Origin: Echinostoma caproni
Lineage: Eukaryota > Platyhelminthes > Trematoda > Plagiorchiida > Echinostomatidae
Assembly (NCBI GenBank): GCA_900618425.1
Contig: UZAN01045339.1
Coordinates: 2,918 to 32,878 of the forward strand
Direction of reading: 5' to 3'
DNA: 29,961 bases
In this document: positions 1 to 10,595 of the stretch, in pieces
How the letters are laid out: each line of letters begins with the position of its first letter
Position numbering within the stretch: the stretch's first letter is position 1
The notes under the pieces: model-generated
Databases searched by the model: none
The model's input: the letters and a program-made list of their open reading frames with translations, nothing else
Told to the model about the DNA's origin: nothing
Program-made: the position numbers and the translations under genes

Positions 1-1
1 A

Positions 2-157
<156 letters not shown>

Positions 158-600
158 TCAAAAACAAATTACGAACAGCGGGAAAGAGAAAGATTAAAAC
201 ATAACTTGGATGCTCAAAATAATTTCGAGGACATATTATTGTGGTAATCGGAATAGTGTTGAGCATAGGAATACGAGAACCTGTACTGTAATACTCAGAA
301 CTGGATTGGTTCCGACCAGGACCACGGACAGCAACGAAATACACGGAGAATTGGTAGCAGTAAGTGCCAATATTCTAAGAAATAGAGAATGTTTTATAGA
401 AAGCAACTGGCCATATCATTGGTTGAAGGATCATCGTCCAATCACGTAACCGTTTGCGCAGACGCAACGCATTTATCCACTCTGATGCAATGTTCGCCCA
501 GCGTACAATAAGTCCAGCTTTCGGAACTTTGATTGGATGACATGAGACTGTATCTGGTCGTACTTGGAATGCGGTCAGGTATGTTTAGATCTTACTTTCA

Positions 601-648
601 CTCTACTGCGGCTGGCTCCTTGGAAAGGATAATCCGACTCCAGACATG
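601..648. repeat. Short dispersed repeat, copy 1
   Basis: CTCTACTGCGGCTGGCTCCT and the following AGGATAA-CCG resemble 1664-1715 with scattered substitutions. On the minus strand the second copy reads YPLPGASRRRVEWQL, a frame seen only as repeat-derived. The parent element is unknown; the tail of a LINE is possible. Confidence 0.55.
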
Positions 649-1663
649 ATCATGGAGTTCCTTGGGATTTTGGTACGAGAGACGTCCCCAGCATCACTCG
701 GCGTTTTTTTTTATTTTGAGGGCACACCTCCAGCCTTTGCACAACCGAGTGCGAACTACAAGGCAGCACGAAGTAATCCCTCGCCTCGGAAGTGAGGGGG
801 TCAATGGCTATAGTTTTAAAAGGCCAGTCATACCGNNNNCGACCTTTGTCACGATACCGTCATTAGGATTATGCGGCTTTTAAACAGGAGCCCGGTGACC
901 AGCCTGAAACCCACCACACCCTGGTAGTGCCGCCGCTCTTTGTTCACGACTGCTTATTTATTGTGGTATGCCACAACTTATGGACAGTTAACCTTCTTTG
1001 GTGAAGATATCCCCTATCCACAACCCGGGGACGCGTCTGGCAGCATCCAGCTCTGTTTAACCCGAGGGTATCCAGGTATGCCTGGATCACCACAATTACC
1101 CTTTATTACTTGCTTGTTGTTATTCCTTTCTACGCCAAAGCTATTTGTAATGAACTCAATAAATGATTATTACAGTCAAGTGATCTCGTGCTAAACTTTC
1201 ATCTGTGAATTAAACTCTGATTACCGTGAAACTCATGCTATAAACACGAATTATTATCTCTCACGTTATCCCACGATCGTAGCAGTCTTCATTCCACGTC
1301 ACGCACCGTGATTAATGTCGATGATCACAATCTACATAAACGGCGAAATAGTGCACCCTTGGCGAACGCCGCTGCTAATGACCAATGGTCTACGTAGTCC
1401 GTTATACACCCTGGACCAGTGGTACGTGATTACAGTGACCTCAGTAAGTTCACGTACTCCCGAGGCATTTCTTTCCGAAGAAAGGAACCCAATTGGAGCT
1501 TACGAGTCAACCGAAAAAAGGGCTTCTTTTAGGTCAAGGAACACTGTGATCGTTGGTCGACGGTGGATGTTGCGCAGCACAATGACCTGATGCAACGTGA
1601 AAATTTGAACAACACATCAACGACCAGACCGGAATCCGGCTTCCCGCTTACGGAAGTTAATTG

Positions 1664-1715
1664 CCACTCTACTCTACGGCGACTGGCTCCTGGGAGAGGA
1701 TAAGCCGGTTTCATG
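1664..1715. repeat. Short dispersed repeat, copy 2
   Basis: Second copy of the repeat at 601-648, sharing CTCTAC...CGGC-ACTGGCTCCT-GGA-AGGATAA-CCG. Both copies have the same orientation, about 1 kb apart. Confidence 0.55.
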
Positions 1716-1904
1716 GATATCCCGAATTGCCACTGAGAACGCTCGGCGGTCTGCAGTTCAGTTCAGACCGTACAAAAATGAACCATGCACTGGTTTTGAT
1801 TGCTGTCTTTTGGCTGCCCATTTAGATAAAGAATAGGAGAACATAGGAAAGATGAGAGTAGAGCCAAACAGAAAATGGAGAATTTCAGTCGTCTAAGATT
1901 GCAA

Positions 1905-2010
1905 AGATATTGAGAAGATGCATGAACGCCACTGTTAACGACACTCAGCCATATAACTCAGTGTCTCTAGCAATCGCTTACGATCATCCCGAAGTCCCCA
2001 CCTAGGAATC
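1905..2010 (-). repeat. RTE-like LINE tail fragment
   Basis: Closely matches 20668-20765: both contain TTGAGAAGA-GCA, AACGCCACTGTT-ACGACAC and CTTACGATCATCCC-like blocks in the same order. The 20 kb copy reads on the minus strand into RLPGW...LETLSDMAG, the extreme C-terminus of an RTE-like reverse transcriptase. This copy is therefore a minus-strand 3' tail only. It lies just downstream of the larger minus-strand RTE piece at 2225-3135 but looks like a separate, more decayed insertion. Confidence 0.65.
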
Positions 2011-2224
2011 ATCATCGTACAGCGAAGCGAACTTCACTGATTGCTGCTAAGCTCACAATGTACACAAATCAATTAATAAAGCACAAAATGGAGAGGGATG
2101 GAAGAGAGAGGCAAAGGGAAAAAACTTCTATGGTCAGCATACAGAGTACACATTCTAAGTGTGCATACATACCTTTTCAAGTATTCTGACCTGATAAGAA
2201 GTGACAACAAGAGCGCCACTGCTG

Positions 2225-3135
2225 TCGGTTAGCCACCATATCCTTCAGTGTCTCCCATCAGCCAGTTGCAGAGTCATTCGGACCCCAACCTGGAAGACGG
2301 GAGACACCGATTCTACCCAATCGCTCTGTGCATTTCTTCATGCCTCGCTTCCACGTCATCTGTTGACCACCACGTGGTTTCTTCCAACCTGGAGACGTAA
2401 CTGCGAATAAGGCGTGGTGGGGCAGACGATGGCTGGACATGCGCAATACGTATCCTAACAGGCGAAGCCGACTAATCGGAATTCTCCATCGAATCATTAC
2501 CAAATACGCGACGCCTAACCTCAGAGTTGCTTAAAAGCTCGCTCTATCCAACCCGAGCCAAGCTACGTAAACATCTGCAGTCAACTACTTCAAGACGACG
2601 AGTATCTTCCATGCGCAAATTTAGGGTCTCGCAACCATAGAGCAGAACTGGCCGCATACTGGCGCAGTATACACGACCTTTCAGTTTCAACGAAACATCG
2701 CGTCTACACCAAAGATGTTTCAATCCTGCGTAAGCTGCTCGAGTATTGGAAATGCGGGCGGTTACTTCATTGATTATCCTGCCGTCATTTGAAACGCAGC
2801 TACCTAAGTAGCTGAAACATTCCACGACAGCTAATTCTTGACCATCAAGCATCAGCGCTGGGGTAGACGATACCCAGTCTTGTGGCATCACTTTGCACTT
2901 TGAAGGTGCAAAGCGCATGCTAAAAGGAGATACAGAACTTGCTAGTCTGTCAAGAGCGCATTGCGCATCCTCCAGGGATTCGAACAGGTATACGATGTCA
3001 TCAGCGTACTCTAAATCGCACAGCTTTTCTCCAGCTGCCCATTCAATGTCTACGTTCTTAAGACCAGTAAATGCGTTCTCCAGAACTTCGTCTACGACGA
3101 AATTGAACAGGAATGGCGAAATAGGCGAAATAGCG
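2225..3135 (-). mobile_element. RTE-like non-LTR retrotransposon, 5'-truncated reverse transcriptase
   Basis: Minus strand, first open segment 3140-2544 (198 codons). It starts inside the RT palm with SPISPFLFNFVVDEVLE, followed by CDLEYADDIVYLF (the YADD catalytic box), a PSKCKV step, CFSYLGSCVSNDG and LLYGCETL, in the order of RTE/Craft-type LINE proteins. After a stop near the RSLARVG segment the frame continues with NSEVRRRVFGND, then shifts to RLLGYVLRMSSHRLPHHALF and RLPGWGPND. The expected W-ETL-DM end follows a further stop. Fingers, endonuclease and 5' end are absent. At least two stops and a frameshift make it dead. The 5' break falls within the conserved (Q)GCPISPFLFNF segment, as in ordinary 5'-truncated LINE insertions. 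Confidence 0.88.
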
Positions 3136-4784
3136 TTCAACGTGCCGTTTACTTATTTACTCTGAACAGGCTAGAAGATGAATCAATGAAAACCATTGTT
3201 TTGCCTCTGAATGTGTGAGCTCAGAAATGCTCCGATGAAAATTCGGTTGTGGTTATCCCTTTATGACTGAACTGTTGATGCACAGAACCGAATGCAATAT
3301 CCATTACGTCCAATTTTACAGGGCTATGATAAATTGCGAAACCAGAAAGGAAGCAATTCACTTCAGACAGAAACAGGAAGAGAAATGATTAAAATTTTGT
3401 GCAAGTTTGTATCTGGTATTTACAATACACCCGATAAAAATGGGTCTCATTTATACGAACACAATATGACCTTCAATCTTGTCTGTTCTTCATTTATAAA
3501 TTGGTAAAATTGAACACATTTGGCTGTCTGCTTTGGGCGTGTAAGTAATTCCTTTGTGGGTTAGGGCAAGTCACTAACGGTATCAGAGACAATCATGGTT
3601 ATGTATATTCTTATTACTGTATAAGCATGCATGACGAAAAATTTAAAAAAAATAGTTATATGCACTCAAATTTATCAAACCTGGCGTTATTATGTGGAAA
3701 CCGGTACGTTTTGGTTTGGTAAGTGATTCAAGTAGCTCTAATATGCATAACCTTATTTATACAGGTTGGTCATTGAGTTTTGGCGGTTGGTTTCACAAGA
3801 ACGAAATTGCCTCACAGACTAAAATTATCTTTCGAGCACTTGGATGGTTTTATAAAAACTCAAAAGCTTTCTGGTATGCAAGATAAACGCTGTAGATACG
3901 TGGGATGAGGTACAACTCTAAGAGGGTGTTTATGACAACCACCAGCTCACCACCTATTCCGAGCACTCGTAGCTAATGTTGGCATGGGACGAAAAGGGAA
4001 GTTCCTGTCACTGAGTACCCAAAGCTACCACCGTTCAGTGACCGTGCTCACTCGAAAGTGATGTTTCCTGTTGGGAGAAGTTAAATGATTTACCCAGTCA
4101 ACACCGGAATAATGTGTGAGCACGAATGAGATGATCACTTTGGGGACACTTTCCAAACTTCTCAATCTCTTTTCACAAATCCACATTGGAGAAATGTAAA
4201 ATCGCTTACATCCAAGAATACTGTCATTGTGGTATGAGATTGTCAATTACAAGTCCACAGAATCCCAAAATGAAAAAAAGAGATTAACTGGAACAATATT
4301 CGCTAGTGCCGTTTGCTAGATGATCATGAATTATGTTCATGTTAAATATTGCATCAGAACAGATCAACCTTGGGGGGGGGGNGTTTTAAGCAGCAGCCAA
4401 GATGATCGCTGAGTAAGGTAGTTACTCGCGTAGTAACTGTGTCGGTCCGCTAGGATCAACCGTATTAATCCGGAATGCGAATACGTGTCTATTTGTTTCA
4501 GTCGTTAAGGTCAATTACGGCAATCGATCATTATATGTATATCACATTTCACACGCATCTGAATTCAGACAATGGTTGCGAAAACATCACCGTACGATAA
4601 TCTTTATCACAGAAATTGTCGCGTGATTTGCTCGTGGGTTTACCAGAATTCACAACTTACCCACAAGACAGTAGGATGGCTTGTTTTAATTCCCGGAATA
4701 TATCAGCGATACACATTAGATGAAAAAAGCGAAAAAAGCTTTTTTTCGGTGACTCATCAACTGGCTAATACGTCACATTTTATA
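3136..4784. other. No recognised gene
   Basis: AT-rich DNA with open frames of up to 105 codons (4572-4889) that show no domain motif, repeat pattern or convincing splice borders. A run of ten G bases at 4372-4381 followed by an ambiguous base at 4382 marks a sequencing-difficult point. Nothing else is supported. Confidence 0.5.
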
Positions 4785-5054
4785 TCACATCATTTTGTAT
4801 GGAAAAGAGAAAACAAAACTACTGATTATTCTAATGGGGATTGTTGTTATTGTTTTCTGTCCCGATTTCACAAAACCAGATGTGGCTGATCCTGACATCG
4901 GAACATAAGCTTGGTCCGTGTTACTTGTGTGATTTCGGGGGGTGGGATTGGGTGAGGAAGATGAGGATGGGAGGTGGAGGGCCAAGGGAGGGTAAGAGTG
5001 ACTTCACAAACTGTTTTTTTGGGCGCATAAGGGAGGATTATGTAGACGAATTCC
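4785..5054 (-). mobile_element. Penelope-like element, C-terminal fragment
   Basis: Reading the minus strand from 5054, the first peptide is GIRLHNPPLCAQKNSL followed by a stop. This is the C-terminal 'EA-IRL-(K/N)PPLC-QK' signature that closes PLE proteins after the GIY-YIG domain. Beyond the stop the minus frame stays open and proline/serine-rich, probably 3' UTR. The first 44 bases (5011-5054) are a near-perfect inverted copy of 5587-5628, the equivalent codons of the plus-strand PLE next door. The segment is cut at 5054 exactly where the plus-strand element begins. Confidence 0.72.
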
Positions 5055-5690
5055 TATCATTCATTCGTGATGTTTTCCTACAAAATGGCTATCCAGAACG
5101 TTTTATGGATAACGTTTTACGAAATAATCGTCTGGGGGAAAGACTTTTGAGTGCAGAGATGAAAGCAGTATACATTTCTCTCCTATTTAAAGGGGATGCA
5201 ATCGCAGAATTGGTTAGCTGCAAACTAGGAACTGTGTTGGAGAATACTTTTCATGCGGCAAAATTACATATCGTATACACTTGCAGACCGATTTTGTGTT
5301 CGTAACTCAAAAACAGGATTCCTTCTTCTGCAGTCTCATTTTGTGTGTACCAATTTACCTGTTCCTGTGGAGCACGAGCAGGTGCCTATCTACACGTGTT
5401 CGGGTACATCATCCGGCCTGGCTAAACACTGGTGTGATTAAAACTATTATAAGTGCCATCGTTTCACACCTCGTCAAGTCCGATCACACAGTGAGTGTGA
5501 CTGAAGGATTTCGGCCTCTCTACTGTGTTCCAGATCGCAGATTAAAACCGATTGAAAATCCCATCCTAGCCACCGCAGAGGCGGTTGGAATTCGTCTACA
5601 TAATCCCCCTTGTGCGCCCAAAAACAGTGGAATGGCGTGTGAGGAACACAATTTATTTGCGGTTGGTATCCATTTTGTTTAATCATGTAT
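5054..5690 (+). mobile_element. Penelope-like element: RT thumb, GIY-YIG endonuclease and C-terminus, decayed
   Basis: From 5054 the plus strand reads LSFIRDVFLQNGYPERFMDN, then YISLLFKGDAIAEL and LENTFHAAKLHIVYTCRPIL, the thumb/connector pattern of PLE reverse transcriptases. A TAA follows at about 5304. The same frame then resumes and gives SFCVYQFTCSCGAR, the first half of the Cys-rich PLE GIY-YIG domain. The reading then shifts to TSRCLSTRVRVHHPAWL, so the codons for the YIG half are missing. GVIKTIISAIVSHLVKSDHT, FRPLYCVPD and EAVGIRLHNPPCAPK follow, the normal C-terminal order. The RT palm and fingers are absent. It is a dead 5'-truncated copy. Confidence 0.82.
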
Positions 5691-6869
5691 CCTTAGGAGG
5701 GATCAAAAGTTCAAGGCGTCAGCACACCTTGATGTCCAGGTAAACTCGTGGCAACAACCACAACCAAAAAGGTTTAGGTGTTTGTGGTTTATGCCCCTTT
5801 TCATAACTGGCTTGGAATCAACTATCCTATATCAGCTGCCAGTTATTCACCGACCCGGTTATTTTGATTTTTTGGTGGGAAAATACCTCTCCGGTATGTG
5901 AATACAATAGGTAAGGTTTTTCCAAAAGAAACTTTCTGCTAAGCCCCTAAATACTGAGGAGCATTACCTGGAGTTCAAGGTAAGAATGACCGGTGCTGAT
6001 CCAACACACCAAACCAGGACCACAGTGAAGTGCTCGGAGGTGTAGGTGACCAGGTAAACCAATTTGCAAGGTCATACACATTTCGTGATCTGGAGGTAGG
6101 TTAATCGGGCTGAACTGTTAGTAACCACTTCTATCCAAAATACCTGTAATAAGAGTTCAAATAATTCTACTACTCACTCACGTCAGATGGTATGTTACTG
6201 AATGGTAGCCCATCCTATAGCATTCGCCAATATAAATAGGTTTGTTGCCCTGTATTTTATATGTTCACACGGTATACATCGCTTAAATTAATTACAATCA
6301 GCCCTGTTCTAGTTCAGTGACTTGTTTTTGTGCCAAATTCAGCGGAATAAAGATGTAAAAAACGAGGTGTATTTGCTCCCTTCCTCCTATTCTTGAAGTC
6401 CTTTCGTGAAAAAAATTAAAATTAGCTTATTGTTGCACTATAATCTTTTCAGACCTCCTCATATGCAAACGAAATCATCGATATTTAGAATTATTTTTAC
6501 ACCAATCTTGCGTTGATCGCGCAAACCGGACACTCTATTTTCTTCTTTTTTCGTGTATCATATTAAATCACATTGAAATGACGAATTGTATGAAGTTTGA
6601 AAGAGAAAACCCTGATCAAACAAGCCAAGATTGCTGCTCCACACATACACACACCTATGGGAAATTCTCAATTGTTTATATATAAATATTATCCGGAAAA
6701 AATCGTACATTATGGCTTAACTCTACTAGTAGCGGATGTGTGAAGTTGTACAAATGTTAATCTTTATAAGAAAACACAAAGTAGCTAACAGGATTGTCTG
6801 GGGTCATTCCTCTACAGACCAATATATCAGATTTTATACCAAACTGTTTAGAAGGAGGGAGAAATCATG
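5691..6869. other. No recognised gene; flank of PLE fragments
   Basis: About 1.2 kb between two PLE fragments. I see no open frame with a motif. The AT content rises after 6150. The first part may be the 3' UTR of the plus-strand PLE, but no second copy in the window confirms it. Confidence 0.45.
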
Positions 6870-7270
6870 ACAAGTTGCCAAAGAGAAGATAATCAACATT
6901 CCAGTTTCATGACCGGATGTATCTCACACTTTGGTCCTCACAAATGCGCATTGATTCGGGTCATTGGGGGCGGTTGGAAGGATGGCTGTGTTGTGTGTGT
7001 TGTTGACTACGGAAGAAAGAGTGTTCCTACGAATTGTTTTTGTCAGCATATGGGGGTGGATTACCTAGATGGATTCCGATCGTTTCCACTGTGGCCCGAA
7101 ATACGACTTCTAATCCTCTTAGATCGGCGGGTGCGAACTAAGTGGAGGGGGTCGAAACGCCTCGGACACATTTACTACTACTTGGTTTGATTCCACTAGG
7201 CGTGAAACGACTGAGCCGTTAATGATCCTAATCACTCCACTGTTGTAATCTTTATGAAGAAATATAACCA
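6870..7270 (-). mobile_element. Penelope-like element, endonuclease C-terminal fragment
   Basis: The minus strand from about 7255 reads SGVIRIINGSVVSRLVESNQ, then SEAFRPPPL, two stops, and TVETIGIHLGNPPP-YADKNN. This aligns step by step with the plus-strand PLE at 5054-5690 (TGVIKTIISAIVSHLVKSDH, TEGFRPLY, AEAVGIRLHNPPCAPK). The DNA around GTAATCCACCCCCATATGCTGACAAAAACA corresponds to the ends of the other two copies. It carries several stops and is strongly diverged. Upstream codons (RT, GIY-YIG core) are not recognisable beyond 7270. Confidence 0.68.
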
Positions 7271-8580
7271 GGTTGGTTACAACAGTCAGGCAATTTAGCA
7301 GTCATTTAACCATTCCGAAATTTTCGCTTCCGGCTTGTTGATTGGGCCCATTCGGTGAGCGTGTTTGTGGTGTGCGTGCGTGCGTGCTAATTTTTCTCAA
7401 TGCGCACGTGATTGCCCATGTCACGGCTTGATCCTGATTGATTCTTTTAGTCTGTCTGGTCGGTTGTCACAGCGCACTGGTCGGATTTTCTATTTCTGAC
7501 AGGTATCAAAATTGCCATAATAAATGATATGGTTTATGAAGCATCAAAGTATCGCGCGACACGTAGTGCAAACCTGTTTGTTTTTCGGGATCACCTTAAC
7601 TTACGTTGTAATACATAAGTCCGTTGTATTTGAAATATTGGTGTGTCAAATGTGAACGTTAGAAAAATTAGGCAAATTTTACGAATGGTTCATGTCTCAG
7701 CGGTTTAATTCTGCTGGTTCAGTTGACATATATTTTGAAAGTAGAACAAAGTGAAGGAGTGAAGAGGGAAAGTGACGTTGATAAATAGTTTGATTCGGCC
7801 GAATGACTCGCACGGTGCTTCCCATATTATTTTACAAAATGCTAGTTGGAAATAATGTTACAATTTGCAACAACAAGAGATAAACAAAGATGAGGGACCG
7901 GAAATGCAATCAGTCAATTGGGGTGGATTCGTAACCATGTCATTTTGTCCTGATCTATTAATGTGATCACGGATTTATCTCGTCCTGTGGTATAGCTATG
8001 GCAACCTCAACCCTTGAATGATGCGCATTTGCCTACACAGTTTGCAGTTGACGGATCAGAATAGCCTCATTAGCGCACAGTTTACCTGTAATTAATAGGA
8101 GGACTACTTCGGCATCCTGCCGGTGAAACGAAATTCCCTTGCGACTTCCCTCGAAGATATTGATAAAATCCTGCATCATTGGGCTACGATTCGACTTTGT
8201 TTTAATCCTTCATCCAATCAGGACAAGTGTTGATGGGTTTTCGAAAACTGTCTACTGCTACCACTAATGTAATTGACACACGGATGAATCGCCAGTATAA
8301 AACAGGAACGGTTGATGGTGTTTCGGCTGAGATTTTCTATTGCCTCAATGAACGATGATTGAATGAAGTAAGTAGATTTGACTGAGCTTAGCCGCATGAG
8401 ATATGCCGTGTGTTACAGTCACAGGTCACTTTTTCATTTCATTGCTTTGCATCAATGTAAAGGCTACTCTTCTTTAGTTTCACATTTTCATTTTCCCCGA
8501 TAAACCTATCGGGATATATGAATTAGGCCGGTTCACTGTTAATCACCTCAATCAGGCTCAGCTATGTTTCATCGGAACTA
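7271..8580. other. No recognised gene
   Basis: About 1.3 kb with no long open frame and no match to the other repeats in the window. A GTGTGCGTGCGTGCGTGC stretch at about 7369-7386 is a short impure dinucleotide repeat. Confidence 0.45.
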
Positions 8581-8787
8581 TTCAATTGAACTGACTGTCC
8601 TTCGGACTTCACGTTCACGCACACTCCTCAGTTCATCGATTCAAACATATACTCGGAAGCATTAGATTCGAGTTTCGCTCTTATAAGACCTCACCAGTAG
8701 TGCATATACATCGCCACACATTTCGAAATTTGAACTCCGGACCCATCGCATGGAAGGCGTGTGCGTTATCACTGTGCTAACCAGCGG
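8581..8787 (-). repeat. tRNA-derived short interspersed repeat (SINE-like), copy 1
   Basis: On the minus strand, the head at 8787-8720 resembles a tRNA: TGGTTAGCACAGTGATAACGC fits a pol III A box (8763-8783) and GAGTTCAAATTTCG fits a B box (8724-8737), at tRNA spacing. The body, from 8705 down to 8581, contains AAGAGCGAAACTCGAATCTA and ACGTGAAGTCCGAAGGACAG. It recurs inverted at 8959-9080. Head plus repeated body of about 200 bp is the layout of a tRNA-derived SINE. No poly-A or pol III terminator is evident. Confidence 0.6.
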
Positions 8788-8924
8788 ATACTATGGCTGA
8801 AGCAAATTGCGAATTCAACTTTGTTCAGGTGTCATCTTCAGTGATAGTCAGTTCATTTGGCCCAACAGCAATTAAGGGCGACACAAATGACAATCTGTTA
8901 AGTCCAATCGAAAGCCTCCCACCA

Positions 8925-9080
8925 AGTCCGGACATCCATGCAGGTTACGGGCTGATTTGCATTACGGATGAGCTCTACTAAGAGCGAAACTCGAGTCTAA
9001 TGCTTCTGAGTGTATGGTTGAATCGAAGAACTGAGGATTGTGCGTGAACGTGAAGTCCGAAGGATGGTCAGTTCAAGTTA
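8925..9080 (+). repeat. tRNA-derived short interspersed repeat (SINE-like), copy 2, inverted
   Basis: The plus strand repeats the body of copy 1: AAGAGCGAAACTCGAGTCTA, GCTTCTGAGTGTATGGTTGA, ACGTGAAGTCCGAAGGATGG. It ends in GTCAGTTCAA-TTAAT like the partner. By eye the 90-bp core differs at about one base in fourteen. The similarity fades upstream but can be followed to AAGTCCGGA at 8925, the B-box region, so the head is mostly lost or diverged. Confidence 0.6.
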
Positions 9081-9486
9081 ATAATTATCAATTATCCCAC
9101 ATCAGTACTCACAAGTAACTGTGAGTTAAATGCAAACCGTCGGAATTAATTTTCCTTGTTCTTCTGAGTGAGTCAAAGTACTTAGGTACAGTTGGGGTTG
9201 CTCGATACCACTCTGTCAAACACCCAACACAAGTACACTTCCACTAAACGCTTGTCCCAGTAGATCCGTTTTCAAAAGAGTGAGACAAATAAAAGGCATC
9301 AAAATAGAATTTGAATTAAATTCTTTCAGATTATCTTCTCGTCTCTGTGTGTGCGTAAGCATTCTCGAGAAAACATTCGACCGGAATAGCAAAATATCTT
9401 TAGGTATAAAAAAATATTTGATTGGACAAAGGTTTGCACTGCTCGTTTTCGAAGAACGGTCGGACAATCTAGGGATACGCTCTTGA

Positions 9487-9675
9487 GTGAAAATCTTATT
9501 CTTTGTCCGATATCACAGGCACTGCAAGTGCACAAGAATCTTTAAAAAAGCCTCCCTTCTAACCGGAGACTACCACAAACACTTCGAATCACAATTGCTA
9601 CTAATCTGCAACGGTTTCCAAGAATTCTACTTTACACAGGTAAACTACGCAATAGCTATTGTGTTAGATTCCTGA
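9487..9675 (+). mobile_element. LINE apurinic-like endonuclease remnant
   Basis: The open frame contains LLTGDYHKHFESQLLLICNG and then FQEFYFTQVNYAIAIVLDS. This fits the endonuclease pattern LL-GDFN...LL....NGF.QFV..ATR...LDL of CR1/Jockey LINEs, with the catalytic N of GDFN replaced by H. Only about 60 codons are visible. The segment 9519-9639 also happens to have AG and GT borders (ATATCACAG / CACAGGTAAAC). An exon was considered, but the match to the endonuclease continues across the supposed donor, so a LINE remnant is preferred. Moderate to low certainty. Confidence 0.4.
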
Positions 9676-9751
9676 GCTCAGGCTGTTTTACACCCTAAAA
9701 TGGATGTATTACGGACATCGGTGCGTCCTTCCGATGACATTTAACCATTCC

Positions 9752-10390
9752 ATATATATATATAATGTTTACCACCGGCTTGTAGACAAGCATGGTGCCA
9801 ACGCAACAAAAATAATAACAATAACAATAAAAGGGGACAGGAGGATTGGGGTACGGAGCAGAGTGAAAACGGGGTGAAACAGTTAATCACGGGAAAATGG
9901 AAGATAACTAGGATAAAAAATCTTTTTGTGTTTCACCCTGCACCTTTGATATATTTTGTACTGATTGTTGCTTTTTTTTACGGAGTCACGGGATTTAGAC
10001 AGGCAGGCCGTACAGCATTCGCGTCACTGACTTCTATTCTAGGCCATATCTCTCAGGGTCTCTAACCAACGACAATCCTCATCCCTTGGGTCCCAACTTG
10101 GAAGGCGGGCTGCACCAACCGAAGCCAAAGCTGAAGCCAGCTTCTTCATGCCTCTAGCCCATGTCATGGTCTGACGACCGCGCCGCTTCTTCCAGCCTTG
10201 CTCGGCACGTGCGAAGAGAGCACAGAAAGGTAGTCGATGAGCAGGCATACGCAATATGTGACCAAGCCATCGGAGGTGGTGTAGAGCAATTACTTCTGTT
10301 AGAGAACGACTATCCGCACCCAACACACGACGACGAACCTCGTCATTGGTCACCCTGTGTTCCCACCAGACACGAGCAATGCTTCCATTG
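9752..10390 (-). mobile_element. RTE-like LINE, C-terminal tail plus 3' UTR
   Basis: From 10390 the minus strand reads GSIARVWWEHRVTNDEVRRR, HHLRWLGHILRMPAHRLPFC, GWKKRRGRQTMTWARGMKKL and RLPSWDPRDEDCRWLETLRD, stopping at 10039. It is the same protein tail as at 2225-2540 but without internal stops. The sequence left of the stop, down to 9752, is the 3' UTR. It holds CTTGTTGCGTTGGCACC-like sequence (minus strand) and ends in an ATATAT run, and it is matched by 16298-16440. The 5' truncation at about 10390 leaves only the RT tail. Of the RTE pieces here it is the least decayed. Confidence 0.82.
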
Positions 10391-10469
10391 AAATTGAATA
10401 ATAATAATATTTCGTATGTCGCCAAGTAGGTTACCATGGCGCGCAATTTCTGCCGAGGCAGTTAGTGGC

Positions 10470-10595
10470 TAGCAGGAGGTCATGCCCGGTCACGAGAGTG
10501 TGAAAACGCTGACCACGAAACTCGGTCATATAGGTCGCGTTAGGCTCTCTCTGGCTGGGGACCTCCGGGACCATGATAACCCCAGTGGTTATTGA
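10470..10595 (+). mobile_element. RTE-like LINE tail fragment, opposite orientation
   Basis: The plus strand reads HESVKTLTTKLGHIGRVRL followed by LAGDLRDHDN. This is nearly the same as HESMKTLTRSLGHIGPVRL read from the minus strand at 20750-20830. It belongs to that RTE subfamily rather than to the adjacent minus-strand copy at 10039-10390. The two neighbouring pieces have their 5' sides facing each other, about 80 bp apart. Confidence 0.68.

Noticed and set aside
2893..3165. Plus-strand 90-codon frame
   Set aside because: Antisense shadow of the RTE-like reverse transcriptase.
7138..7160. GGGGGTCGAAACG as a second hammerhead-like core
   Set aside because: On the other strand these bases encode the conserved FRP step of a PLE, which explains the sequence without a ribozyme.
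9519..9639. Exon with AG/GT borders and an LLTGD motif, like the flippase V-L-T-G-D-K box
   Set aside because: The invariant Lys and the E-T-A of DKxETA are absent. The peptide continues past the donor in a way that fits a LINE endonuclease (GDFN...NGF-QFV...LDL) better.
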